Origin: Chalara sp. BL73
Lineage: Eukaryota > Ascomycota > Leotiomycetes > Helotiales
DNA length: 64,000 nucleotides
Direction of reading: 5' to 3'
Assembly (NCBI GenBank): GCA_918026815.1
Contig: CAKJVC010000012.1
Location: 2,480,001 to 2,544,000 of the forward strand
Below are positions 13,598 through 24,729 of this stretch, piece by piece. The number at the start of each line of letters is the position of its first letter. The stretch's first letter is position 1. The notes under the pieces were generated by a model. The model was given only the letters and a program-made list of their open reading frames with translations. It ran no database searches and had not been told where the DNA came from. The translations under genes and the position numbers were made by a program.

Positions 13598-14066
13598 TTA
13601 AGGGGCATTTGGCAACGAGTAGGTAGTGGTAGGATATTGGAACTAGCAAGAGCAGAACTTAGTATAGAGCTCGGAGATATTATGTTTGACGAGCTTGAAA
13701 CTCTGTCACTCTGCTAGAGCTGTCTTCCAAATAATCGTTGGGCCTATAAATACAAACGCGAGATGTTCCTAAACATATCCCGTGCCCTACTAATGGAAAT
13801 GATGCTGAAATGTAGAGAATTGCCTAGATTTCTGAAATATCCACACGCGGAGGTGTTCTCGAGCTTGAAATATTAAACCTTAAAATTATAAGTCATATTG
13901 CAAAGCACTTAAGCGACGAGTACACTGCGCCGGTCAAAATTTCAATCTTTTGATGCGAAAAAGTCGGATCCTCACCACTTAGGTGGACTTGACAAGCTTT
14001 TGCAATACGAAATATGGGATATATCAAGACTAGCAGCAGCAGAGGCACCCACGAGAAACAGGATTA
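13598..14066. other. Intergenic region
   Basis: Nothing recognisable was seen in this interval between two small genes; no ORF of note. Confidence 0.3.
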
Positions 14067-14417
14067 TCACGCAAGCGCACAGTTAAGGAGCCTCTCATTC
14101 TTCTCCGCCTGAGGTGTGACCACTTCAGATAACTTGTATGTTTTCCCCTCATATATAATTCTCACTAACCCAGTCTTACACTTTGGATTTCTGAACCTCG
14201 GATCGCCCCAGGTATCTTCGCAAGCCACCAGAAGCATCCCCTTCATACGGATGGTGCATGTTTTTGAGTAGAACTTGTCTTTGTCGTTAACAATGTATGG
14301 GGATATATCCACACCGCTTGGCTCGATTTCTTTTGCTCTTGTGAGGGTTGCAGGGCGTTGCCCGGGCTGTACCATTGTGTAGGATCTTTGCGTGCTGTGC
14401 TGGTAGCGTGCAAACAT
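14067..14417 (-). CDS. Hypothetical small protein, 116 residues
   Basis: A single uninterrupted frame runs from ATG 14417 to TGA 14067. The product is mixed basic/acidic with four cysteines (TCTIRMK, ACEDTW, NPKCKTG, LLNCALA) and an end rich in beta-strand-like residues (GLVRIIYEGKTYKL). There is no signal peptide at this start and no membrane segment. I do not recognise the family. An upstream exon cannot be excluded, but no good splice pair or upstream ATG was found. The balanced amino-acid composition is the main reason for calling it a gene; it could still be spurious. Confidence 0.4.
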   Translation of the reverse strand: MFARYQHSTQRSYTMVQPGQRPATLTRAKEIEPSGVDISPYIVNDKDKFYSKTCTIRMKGMLLVACEDTWGDPRFRNPKCKTGLVRIIYEGKTYKLSEVVTPQAEKNERLLNCALA

Positions 14418-15571
14418 TGTTAAAAGGGAAGATATAGTAACAAGAATTTTTCTAGTCGATTTGAGATACTGACTGCTGGTGAGGGCAGCGTTGTACAGGA
14501 TATTACGAAGAGAAGAACTATGGGAAGACTCTAATTATGTTTGCATGTCCCAATACTCATATTAATTGGGAACTGGTGAGCCACAGTTGCCTGAAAGACT
14601 CTATGGCTAGACAAAATAACCCTGTGCCTTTTCAGAGAAGGAGACACAACTTTAGAACAGAGGCCAAGACTTCCATGACATAAAGGCAGAGAAAAGAGTC
14701 TGGATCGGTGAGAAAGCATTTTGAGCCAAAAGCAGAAGATATAAAGACAAGTTTCCCGATGCTATGGATCAGTGGCTCGTGGCCATGCTCATTCCAGAAT
14801 CACGAAGGCGGCGCGGGGAATCTTAACCGACGGGTCCTTCTGGGTATGGCATGGCCCGGCTTGATCGGCTCAGCAGAACCTCATCTGAGCGTACTTGTGC
14901 TTTCAAAATGATGACTCTACAGATCGCAGCGAAAAGTGAAATTTTAAAGCTCTTAAGCGCATTAGGAGATATATGTACTCCACCACCCGAAGTACTGGCA
15001 ATACTAGGGCTCACCGTTTTAGCCGAAAATCATGTTACCCACGGCAGCTGAAAGTTGCTTTGTATCAGACCATGAACGAAGAAATGCGTAACCTTGACGG
15101 ATGAAACGTTGGAAGGATAGAAATGGTCAATGATATGAGTAGTGGTATGGAGTATGAAAATTGCACTCGTCTTGAGCCATACATGGAGGAATGTTGGAGA
15201 TTTCTGTGAGATGAATATCATAACCAACTGAGCTCATTCCGTACACGATCACTTGCTCTCAAGTTAGAAGAGCAACATGTCAAGGACGATTTTTCAATGG
15301 AACATTTAGTGCTGAAGGTTGAAAGTTATTGTGGGTCGGTGATGAGAATGGCAGACAGAGTTCTAATCCTGCCGTAATAATCTGAAACTAACGCTATAAA
15401 GGTTGTTAACCGACTTGGCATACATACCTGGCTCAAATTTATTTTTACGCTTTGAAGAATGACTTATGATTTTCCAGTCTCATGAACTTATTCCAAGCAT
15501 AAATTGACCTTGGTGAACAATTGAAGAGCGTGCTTTCCACGAACAAGCAGCCAAACAGAGCTAGTACCAAA
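14418..15571. other. Intergenic region
   Basis: This stretch of about 1.15 kb before PUS7 holds only short overlapping frames on both strands without domain signals. No repeat or RNA gene was recognised. Confidence 0.3.
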
Positions 15572-18500
15572 ATGGAACCACCACCTAAACGCCAGAAGTT
15601 GGAGTCAGCTTCCACCTCCGACTCACATCCTATCACAACACCACAATCAAGAGCAAGAACAATCATGTCAGATTCGGGATTCCAACCAAACCGCGAGGTT
15701 GAGGTTGGCATTACCCAAGTAGTAAATGCATCCAATCAGGGTTTCCAAGGAACCTTGAAGCAAAGGTATGTCTTGAACTTTTATCTCAACCTGTGTACCT
15801 TGGACACTGGAAAGCGCCGAAAAGCGAAGTTCTACCTTCGACGTCTTCCATCGAAAGATAATCTGGCTAGTCTATCACTTATCTTGAAACTTTGTCACCA
15901 ACAGCCTAAGTATTAAGTCTATTTGGACATGACATTTTCTAGTGTTGATGAACTGTGGAAGCACGTGTCACTAGTATTCGTTGAGATTCAATGCAAAGCT
16001 TGCGTCCTTTAACTCTAGCTAATACAGACTAGATATACGGATTTCCAAGTCAACGAGATCACGCCTGATGGAAAGGTTGTTCATCTTACGGATGACAGTA
16101 TACCCAAAACCGAGAAGGGTCCCAAGCAAGTGAATGGAGAAAACCTGTCAGGAAAGAAACCAGAAGAGATTAACACATCATTTGGAAGCAAGGAAGAGTC
16201 GTCTAAGGCTCCGGATCTAGCTCCAACGAAGATTTCCCAGACTGAAGAAGGCTCTGCACATGTAAGGGTGAACTGGTATGTCCTAAAGATCGTAGCTGAT
16301 AAAAGTGACTGGAAGGACTCGCTTCTACCTACTCAACCAATCAAGACGGAAAATGAGGATCCTAAGAAGGATAAACAGGACGAAAGCTCGAATCTTGCTT
16401 CTGATGAAGCTCTTGAGAAGGCGGAGTCGAAGGCAATCCCATTCACAATTGCAACAGCAGATGAGGAGCTGTTAATTACATATTTTGGCGTGGAGTTCAA
16501 GGGGGAACTTCTCGAATTTCACCGAAAGATTTTAGCCAAGCCAGGGGCTAAACCTTCTGTCTTTGGTTCCATCAACACTCCTCCAATCACAGATCGTGTG
16601 ACCCGCGGTAGAATGCACGGAGATGTCCGCCGAATTTTTAGTTCGAGGTTAGAGACTGAGGTGCGTATTATGAACCGTGATTTTCAAGAAAACCACCCGA
16701 AGTTTGTCCTTCTGACGAACAATGTAAATTAGGTCCAAGATGAAGGTATCATCCGAGTCTCTGCTGCACCGCCAGTTAAGGAGCACCCTGGAGGATATGG
16801 GAAAAACCACTTCCAGAGTCAGCGTCGAGCACAACCTCAGAACAAGGGAAAGCTTGGATGGCAAGAATTAGGAGGGGAGTATCTACACTTCTCCTTATAT
16901 AAAGAAAATAAGGATACCATGGAAGTCATCGGCTTTCTAGCCAGTCGAATGAAGATTAACCCGAAAGACTTTGCGTTTGCGGGTACCAAAGATCGAAGAG
17001 CGGTGACTGTTCAACGAGTCAGCCTCCGGCGTCAGCATGCAGACAGAGTCGCCAGATTAAACAAAGATTTGAGGCAGGCTCGTGTCGGTGATTTCAAATA
17101 TGAGAAGCATCAGCTTGAGCTGGGTGAGCTCGTAGGCAACGAATTCGTCATCACTCTTCGCGATTGTCATTTTGGACCCGAATCGATCGACATTACAGAG
17201 TTCGATGATGAATCTCGATTGAAGGTCGGAAATGAGGTGGTTGGCGCCGCTGTCAAGCACCTTAAAGCTCACGGTTTTATCAATTATTATGGATTGCAAA
17301 GATTTGGCACATTTGGGATTGGTACCGATGAAGTTGGGAAGAAGATCCTCCAAGGTGACTTTGAAGGCGCAGTTAACGCAATTCTTGCTTACAATAAAGA
17401 GGTATGTTCTTGCATTCACCTCACTTGACTCATCTTTCCTCCTTACTTTCGTTCGTTTCTATATATTGGGCATTTGGCTAATTACTATCTGGTCATTAGC
17501 CCTTAGTATCGGATTCTTCAGATAAAATCAGTCGAGACGACCGTGCCCGTATCGAAGCAATTCGCCTCTTCAGATCCAGTAAACCGCACGATGCGGCAAG
17601 CCTACTACCAAGAAAGTTCTCCGGTGAGAAGGCAATCATATCGCATCTTGGAAGAACCAAAACCGAGTAAGTGACCTACCACGAGCTCCCAAAATGAACT
17701 GTGAATCCATAGATTTCTCCCACTACGCTATGCCACCACTAACTGCATGTCATTTAGCTATGTGGGGGCTCTACTATCCATCAACCGTGGCCTGAGGCTT
17801 ATGTATGTTCATGCCTACCAGTCTCTAGTATGGAACACTGTTTCTAGTGAGAGATGGGCTCGTTATGGTGCCAAAGTTATTGAGGGTGACCTCATTATTG
17901 TGGATAAAATAGCCGAACGGGCCGTGGATACGACACAAGAAGTTGATGAAGCAGGGGAAGTTATCATTCGTCCCGCGGTCGATGATTTTGCAGTCACTCA
18001 TGATGACTTATACGAACGTGCACGTCCACTAACTGCTGAAGAGGCTGCTAGTGGCAAGTACTCGGTATTTGATATCGTCCTTCCTACCCCGGGCTACGAT
18101 ATAGAGTACCCCAGCAATGACATTGGTGATTTCTACAAAGAATTCATGGGTAGTGTCCAGGGAGGGGGCCTGGATCCTGGTAACATGCGTCGACCCCAGA
18201 AAGACTTCAGTTTAAGTGGCAGCTATCGCAAACTTATTGGTCGAATCGGAGACGATCTAAGCTTTGAGGTGAAGAAATACTACGACGAAAACGAACAGCT
18301 TGTTGAAACAGATTTGGAGAAGTTGAATAAGAGTCGGCTAAATCGTGATGGAGCAAAACAACACTATGGCTATGAGGACAACTCCCACTCCAGCCATGGA
18401 GGAAGAGAAAATTGTGGGGGGGCATTCAACAAACGAGGTGGACTCGGTGGTCGAGGCAGCAGCTTCTTCGACTTTGACAAGAAAAAGAGTGGTCGGGGCC

Positions 18501-19495
18501 AATCTGACGGGTCGAGAGATTCTGGTACGGCTGCTGGTAAGATTTATCGCGACATTCGCACCAAGGACGAAATTCATAAATCACCCGCTGAGACACCCAT
18601 CAATCCAGCACTGCTTGCGTGGCAAAATCTTCCAGAAAAGCTAGCTTCTGAGGAGAAAGCTGAACGGGAGGCCGCTGAGCGTACGTAGATCTGTGTTGTC
18701 TTTTGAATATTTTATGTGTGAATCTACTAACATTTATTAGTCGCTAGACTCACTGCAGAGCCAGTTGGCCATAACGATATTTCCCAACCAATAATCAACG
18801 AGACTTTCATTGAGACTTCGGTTGATGGTGATGGTAAGCGGACTCACCAACGAGTTACTAAGATCAATGATGCCACTGTAAGTGAGGCTTCATCGGAACA
18901 GAACGCATATCATGGCGCCGGGACTCGTGACAACAGTTCTTGGGAGAAGGCATCCGCTGAGGAATTCGCTACTGCTAATGGCAACAACGAATATTTTGCG
19001 ACAGACGCTGTGAATACTATACCACAGACTGGTGGTGAGAAGAGAATCTCCTTAAATCCCGCTGCTGCCCCATTTGAACCACAAAGAAGCAGTTGGATCG
19101 ACATTAACTATGTCCGGTCAGCTAACTGTTCTGATGACGATGATGATGGAGGTGTTGAGCTACGCCCAATTTCTCTACTATATGCTAACAAAAATCGCTC
19201 TGTAGGGGAGACCTCAGCCTCAACGGGGCAACATGAGGGCTTTGTTGATTCTGCTAAAATTGGGGGTGGCACTGCAGTCGCGAACAAATCTGAGGTAATC
19301 GAGGATGTTGTGATGACTAGCGACGATAAGCCATTTGAAGAGTCTAAGGAAGCCATTGAAGAAAAGCCAGCTAAGATTGCCGTGATTCTTAAGTTTCAGC
19401 TCGGCACCAGTCAATACGCTACTATGGCTTTACGGGAGCTTATGGGTTTGACTGGAGTCAAGACTTACAAGCCTGACTTTAGCGGAGGCAGATGA
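15572..19495 (+). CDS. PUS7: tRNA/mRNA pseudouridine synthase Pus7 (TruD family)
   Basis: Six exons (15572-15765, 16033-16660, 16733-17401, 17500-17666, 17758-18680, 18741-19495) give 1111 residues, against about 676 for yeast Pus7. TruD hallmarks are clear: KQRYTDFQVNEI near residue 65, FAFAGTKDRRAV with the expected catalytic Asp about residue 361, and NYYGLQRFG about residue 455. The C-terminus ends AVILKFQLGTSQYATMALRE, as in Pus7. The enzyme isomerises uridine in U2 snRNA, tRNA and mRNA, in nucleus and cytoplasm. The extra length comes from a polar Lys/Glu/Ser insert between the first two conserved blocks, a Gly-rich RGG-like stretch around residues 740-815, and an acidic Ser/Asp-rich insert of about 200 residues just before the final conserved segment. 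The 267-bp first intron is the least certain junction. Confidence 0.93.
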
Positions 19496-20175
19496 ATGTG
19501 TGATTTGGTAAATATGCATGGTTGTTTGTCATCTAATATGATTTAGGTGTATGGCATGGTTCATGGATGTGTGTTGCATTTACATGGAGAGCGTGGGAAG
19601 CTGTGGCCGCCAGGTATTACTTTATATGATAGATTCACTTAAATACCCGCGTATCACCAATGAATGTGTAAATGTGGAGCATCTACTGGCTTGATCTTTT
19701 GGCTTAGCATTTCCGTCTATGAGTGGCCATGTAGGAGGTATCATCTAGTTTGAAATCGTTTTGTATGACAAAAGCCAGAGGTGTCTGGGTCCAAAACACG
19801 GATTAGGATGGCGCCTGACTTCTCTCTTTCAAGAAGATTTCATTTTTATCACCATTAATTTTACAAATCAACAACTGATTCCTGTCATGAATTCTAATGC
19901 TTTTGAATAAGACCTTGCTTGCAGAACCTCTGAAAAATATACAAGAGCTGCCAAAGGGAGACGGTGGTACGAATGGGCTAGATACCGCTGTCATAGTGGA
20001 GGTTTAGCTTCCGTAGCCCAACAAACCATCCATCGTCTAAGTCAATATCTAAAGCATAGCTAAACACTTGAAAGCCTAGGCATCTAGAATATACACCACA
20101 GTAATTCCTTCAAGTCAAAACCTACAGAATCCCAACACAGCTTTGTTACTCTCCAGACAGAACCCAACCACAGCC
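19496..20175. other. Intergenic region
   Basis: No credible gene is present; this is the 3' side of PUS7 and the promoter of the small gene starting at 20176. Confidence 0.3.
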
Positions 20176-20666
20176 ATGGAGCAAGAAAATCGTAAGGCGC
20201 CTACATCTCTATAATAAGAGGTATAATACTTAGATAATTTTCAGAACTGAGCGGCTCGTCCGAGAAGGAACTTGCAAGGGCTTCCTCGGAGTCCAAAGGC
20301 AAGCAACCCTACAGGGTCTCCCTCTTCGGACCGGCCGACTCACCAACTACGCCGTCAAGCCTCAGCAACACCGCGCCCAGCTCCAGAGGTACCACCATCA
20401 TCGGCTCCTCTTCGAGGGTCCCCGCGGCAGATACCGCGTCTGGCCTCCCACCAGCCGAGGAAACACCGTCAAAAGAAAGCCTCGAGGCGCATCGCTTCAT
20501 TGAGATGTTCGCTGCAGCGCAGCCAAAGGGCCTGTTGAGCGTCAACGATGAGGAGTATAAGGCCCTTGTTGCGGGCTTTACGCCGATGGAGAAGAAGGCG
20601 GAAGAGGATGCTAAGAAGGGGGGAAAGATGAGGAGGGCTTGGAAGAAGTTTACTCAGCGCCTATGA
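20176..20666 (+). CDS. Hypothetical Ser/Pro-rich small protein, 145 residues
   Basis: A 16-bp first exon (20176-20191, MEQEN) is followed by a 53-bp intron (GTAAGG...TTTTCAG) and exon 20245-20666. Without the intron the second exon has no usable start, so an ORF scan would miss it. The product has a disordered Ser/Thr/Pro-rich N-terminal half (SLFGPADSPTTPSSLSNT) and a compact charged end with ESLEAHRFIEMFAAAQPKGL, EEYKALVAGFTPMEKKA and KMRRAWKKFTQRL, probably helical. The exon is GC-rich with strong third-position bias compared with its flanks, which supports coding. No family is recognised; it resembles small fungal proteins of unknown role. Confidence 0.65.
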
Positions 20667-21122
20667 TCTGAGGCTTTATGCATGGGTTTTGCGTTCTTCT
20701 AGTTGCTGTGAAGAAGAGGTGATATGCGATTTGGGCGTGATTCACTTAGTGGCCTGAAGTTAGCTGATGATCTCTGATATAGTGAGATATCGAGGTCTGG
20801 GTAATGTGGTGAAGCCATAGATCTCAGCAAATTTAGCCATCCTCGATGTCCTTTGTGATTATACGCTTGTACCGAATTTTCAATCATGTAATTCATCCAT
20901 AGCCCTTGTTAGAGATATGGGATAATTAAGGCATGAAAGTCAAAATCCTGTTTTCCAACATGATCCAGGGTAAGTTCATGATGAAGTGACGTTGGAGCTT
21001 GGAGGGGAGCAGTTCCTCCAAGCGGCCGCGGGGTCATGCTCGCTTCCAACCATTTTTGGCCAGCCCCTCCATCCACCACTTTCTGCCTCTGTTTGATCTA
21101 GCTATTCGAATTTCTAGAAGAG
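20667..21122. other. Intergenic region
   Basis: The interval contains the parvulin promoter; no ORF or repeat was recognised. Confidence 0.3.
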
Positions 21123-21618
21123 ATGGCTCCTAAAGGCAAAGCTACCGACAAAGGCGGTGCTGCGAAAGGGAAAGGGAAGGGTAAAGAAACGGAGGAGAAA
21201 GGCAAAGTAAAGGGCGCGCAGCAGGTTAATGTCCGGCATATACTGGTCCGTCTTCCCAAATCGTTCTCTACAGGTTTCGAAAGGGTATTACTGATAAAAT
21301 CCAGTGCGCGAAGCATAACAAGAAAGAAGAAGCGTTAGAAAAACTGAAGGCTGGAGCAAAATTTGACGATGTTGCGAGGGAGTTTTCGGAAGATAAAGCG
21401 AGGGCTGGTAGGTTGATTTATTGATGTCGAAGTCGGGATTAGGTTTTACTAATGATATTATAGGAGGAGCGTTAGGTTGGAAAGGCAGGGGGGATTTGGA
21501 TCCTGCGTTCGAGGAGGTGGCTTTTGAACTCGGGACTTCTACGACTGCAAATCCAGATTACAGGGAAGTGAAGACGGGATTTGGATACCATATTCTCATG
21601 GTCGAGGGACGGAAATGA
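21123..21618 (+). CDS. PIN4: Parvulin-type peptidyl-prolyl cis/trans isomerase, PIN4/Par14 class
   Basis: Three exons (21123-21245, 21305-21407, 21464-21618) give 126 residues. The N-terminus is a Lys/Gly-rich basic tail (MAPKGKATDKGGAAKGKGKG), as in human Par14/PIN4, where it mediates DNA and pre-ribosome association. The rotamase domain begins VNVRHIL|CAKHNKKEEAL, continues KFDDVAREFSEDKARAGGALGWKGRGDLDP-like sequence split over the introns, and ends FELGTSTTANPDYREVKTGFGYHILMVEGRK-like (quoted in parts: FELGTSTT, VKTGFGYHIL). The GGALGW and FGYHILMVE motifs are diagnostic of the parvulin fold. It lacks a WW domain, so it is not the Pin1/Ess1 type. It probably acts in the nucleus or nucleolus. 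Confidence 0.93.
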
Positions 21619-21865
21619 TCTTGGATCATTTTGACAATGATGCAGCCTTGCCTTGGAGTTTGGTGTCTGGCGCTCTCACAACCTCATAACGATATCACCA
21701 TTCTCAGTGTCACGTCGATATCGCCCAAAGTGTAAAATGCAGATGCTCGTATGCCAATTTTTCTTTTCCCCCAATATGCATCCTAAGTAGAGTACATTCC
21801 AGGAAAGATATCTCAGCTATAGCAGAAATCTATCCGTCAAACTCCGAGATCTTACCCCCATATTT

Positions 21866-22468
21866 TTATTGCTCAGTCTGGAAGTAGTTGAGAAGGATAT
21901 CTCTCTCTTGCGATTGCTCTCCCCAGTCCTTAACGACAACGCAGGAGCAGTTGACAACCTTGCGTGCGTTACCCTCACGGTCCAACACACCTGTTATAGA
22001 CCGTTAGACTTAGCACCAGTGCATCGTGCAGAACCACTTACACAAACCAGCCCACTCTCCCAGTTGCTTTCCGTCAGGAACCTTGATCAAGGGGATCTTG
22101 TGCTCCGAGCATAGCGCCACAACCAACTTCTTGTATGCCTCCTCTTCGCAAGCTTCATTGAGGACGCACATGTGGGCTTGACGTCTATCGAGGGCCTTGG
22201 AGGCTTCGCGCAGACCGCGGGCAAGACCGTCGTGCATAAGGGCAAGCTTCAAGACACCTTTTAATGCGTCGAGCACGCTCACTAGCAGGCAATTAGTACC
22301 ACCCTTTTCTCAAGTCCATTGAACTTGACATACTTTGACCTTTGGATGCAGCATCTCCAGAAACCTCAACTTCATCAGCAGCCTCAACGGCGGAGGTGGG
22401 TTCTTCTACATCAGACTAAATATATATATTAGTATGATCCATTAAAATTGAGGCTTCTTGCATACCAT
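21866..22468 (-). CDS. RPS12: 40S ribosomal protein S12 (eS12)
   Basis: The exons are 22468-22466 (only the ATG), 22415-22334, 22281-22042 and 21990-21866, giving 149 residues. The acidic N-terminus ([20 protein letters not shown]) is followed by the highly conserved [36 protein letters not shown] and [20 protein letters not shown]. The last exon continues [20 protein letters not shown] and ends [14 protein letters not shown]. The protein belongs to the L7Ae-fold group and sits on the beak of the small subunit. The first intron directly follows the start codon, common in fungal ribosomal genes. It is transcribed divergently from RPS22 across 550 bp. Confidence 0.97.
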
Positions 22469-23018
22469 CTTGGATATTGTGATGTTTGGTGATCCTCGAA
22501 GGTTTTAGAGAGTAAGTAATTGTAAAGAGTGACTTTCCAGGCCAGGCTTTTGGGTGTTGGTGCGATCTAAGCGAGGCGCACAACCTGCACCTGAGATAGC
22601 CCCACCTATAAAATCTTGGCTCACGTGACCCACACAATCATTTTCTTACCCAGCTTCCACCTTTTCTTGACAGCCTCGAACCACTATTTGAGATCAACCA
22701 ACAACTCAACGCCAGCGCAATCCAGGTATGTATTTCCCAAGACAGTGTTCAGATTCGTTGGGGAGACCTTCATGCCATGGCAAGGGGAGGTAATCGACAT
22801 CTACTCAATCTGCGACGGATCTCAACCTCGATTGAAATGTTCACTTCAGAGGACGCGAACTCGAGCAATTGAAAGATACCGACACTACTCTCCCCTCCTC
22901 CTCCGAGCTGAAGAACCCTCTCGAGGGCACTCTACATGCTCAAGAGCCCATGAAGGCTAATACCAGCTTCCGCAGATACCTCTTATCAATTAAGATCTGA
23001 GAATCTCAATTCGCCAAA
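22469..23018. promoter_or_regulatory. Bidirectional ribosomal-protein promoter with RPS22 leader intron
   Basis: This region separates the divergent start codons of RPS12 and RPS22. On the RPS22 side a probable 5'UTR intron runs about 22726-22975 (CCAG|GTATGT ... GGCTAAT ... TTCCGCAG), ending shortly before the ATG at 23019. Coregulation of the pair from one control region is an inference from layout. Confidence 0.55.
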
Positions 23019-23663
23019 ATGGTTAAGACCTCAGTCCTCAACGATGCGCTCAATGCCATCAACAATGCCGAGAAGTCCGGAAAGCGACAAGTTCTCATCC
23101 GTCCTTCCTCCAAGGTCATCGTCAAGTTCTTGAGCGTCATGCAAAAGCACGGTATGTAGGCCCCATGTCTCATTCTAAATGCCTTATTCAAACACCGTTC
23201 GGCATGATAACTAGATGACGGTCTCCATTCAATAGACCATAGTCCTTTAAGTTGCCGATAGATTATACCCTGCGAGGATCTTACACGTTCTCTGATTTCT
23301 CTTCCTGACGTTACACGTTTAATCTTTCGCAACATACTGACATTTTCAAAGGTTACATTGGAGAATTCGAGGAGGTTGACGACCACCGATCTGGCAAGAT
23401 TGTCATCCAGCTAAACGGCCGGTAAGATTGATGGCGTAACTTATAGTTGTTTCCTGGTTCTAATGATTTATAGTCTCAACAAGACCGGTGTTATCTCTCC
23501 TCGCTACAACGTCCGCCTCACCGACCTCGAGAAGTGGGTCGTCAAGCTTCTCCCATCGCGTCAGTTCGGTTTCATTGTCCTCACCACCTCCGCCGGTATC
23601 ATGGACCACGAGGAGGCTAGACGCAAGCACGTTGCCGGAAAGATCATTGGGTTCTTCTACTAG
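23019..23663 (+). CDS. RPS22: 40S ribosomal protein S22 / S15a (uS8)
   Basis: Three exons (23019-23151, 23352-23421, 23474-23663) give 130 residues, the standard length. The sequence is strongly conserved: [60 protein letters not shown], then [20 protein letters not shown] and [14 protein letters not shown] at the end. uS8 binds the central domain of 18S rRNA during small-subunit assembly. The 200-bp first coding intron is longer than most in this window. The ATG context is CAAAATGG. Confidence 0.98.
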
Positions 23664-24729
23664 ATTGTGATGGACGGGCATAGCATAGCATGGCGTTCTG
23701 GAGTATCATGAGCATGTGTACCTATCTAAGGCAAGGCTTGGAGTAACTTCCAGGTCTTCTGTTGATACCCAAATTTCGATATTTGCTCCATGCATATCTC
23801 GAATTCTTCGAAAGAAGAATAGATAGGTCTTCATACAAAAGTCAATTTAAGCATCATGATCTCCGATTCCGTTAGCTTTATCCATGTTCGTGTTGAGTTA
23901 TTTGAATCACTCTTCTATCAAACTTATCCGTGCTCAAGAACGCAAGAGCGACTTGATCATTTCCCTTTCACCATTGCTTGTATCCTATCGCTGGCCATAT
24001 GTATCTTATCACAGACTTCCATCAGCAGCGAAAACCATCGCCAAGGAGAGTATATAAAAGCATCCATCGAAATGTCTCATTCATGATGAGCGACACAATA
24101 TACAATACTGCTACATTTGCAAGTTCTTGGAGGTCAGCGACAGACTCCCCAGTCTTGTGCCCAAAGCCTCCGAAGACTGAAAGGCTTGAGTATAATGGAT
24201 TGATAATGGGGAAGATATTTCTCTTCGTCACAATTGCCCCTGAACCGAGTGAGAATATACCCTCAGCTTTCGGGAGTTATATAGCCACTAGAGCTATTGC
24301 CATGATTGTATAATGCTTGGCATGATGGAATGAGCCTAAAACCTATACCTTCGGGAATTTTGATAATGTTTCAAAATATGGATCCACGATGGAAGCATCC
24401 ACGATATATTGCTATTAGGTTTTAGCTTTGATATTTCCTGGGACAGGTGCCAGAGAAATCTTGTGCAATTCGAACTAGAACTAAGATTGTGCCAAATTAG
24501 TCTCAAGCAGTTATATCTCTAAGTGTCATATTTACACAGCAAATACAATATAAAAGCTCAAAAGACTCAATCGGCGTGAAACACGGGGTTTTAGTAAATC
24601 TATATCGAGTTGTTGACTAAGGAAGTCACTTTGCCAAGGCTCTCTTGGCTGTCGCGTCTCCTGTCAAAATTGATTGTCAAATTCAGGATAACAAATTATG
24701 AAAGTACGGGAACACGCGATACCGTTGCT
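23664..24729. other. Intergenic region
   Basis: AT-rich sequence between RPS22 and the GT90 gene. A 111-codon frame at 23978-24313 has no domain signal and I reject it. The GT90 frame stays open upstream of its first ATG back to about 24610, so an alternative upstream start exon is conceivable. Confidence 0.3.
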
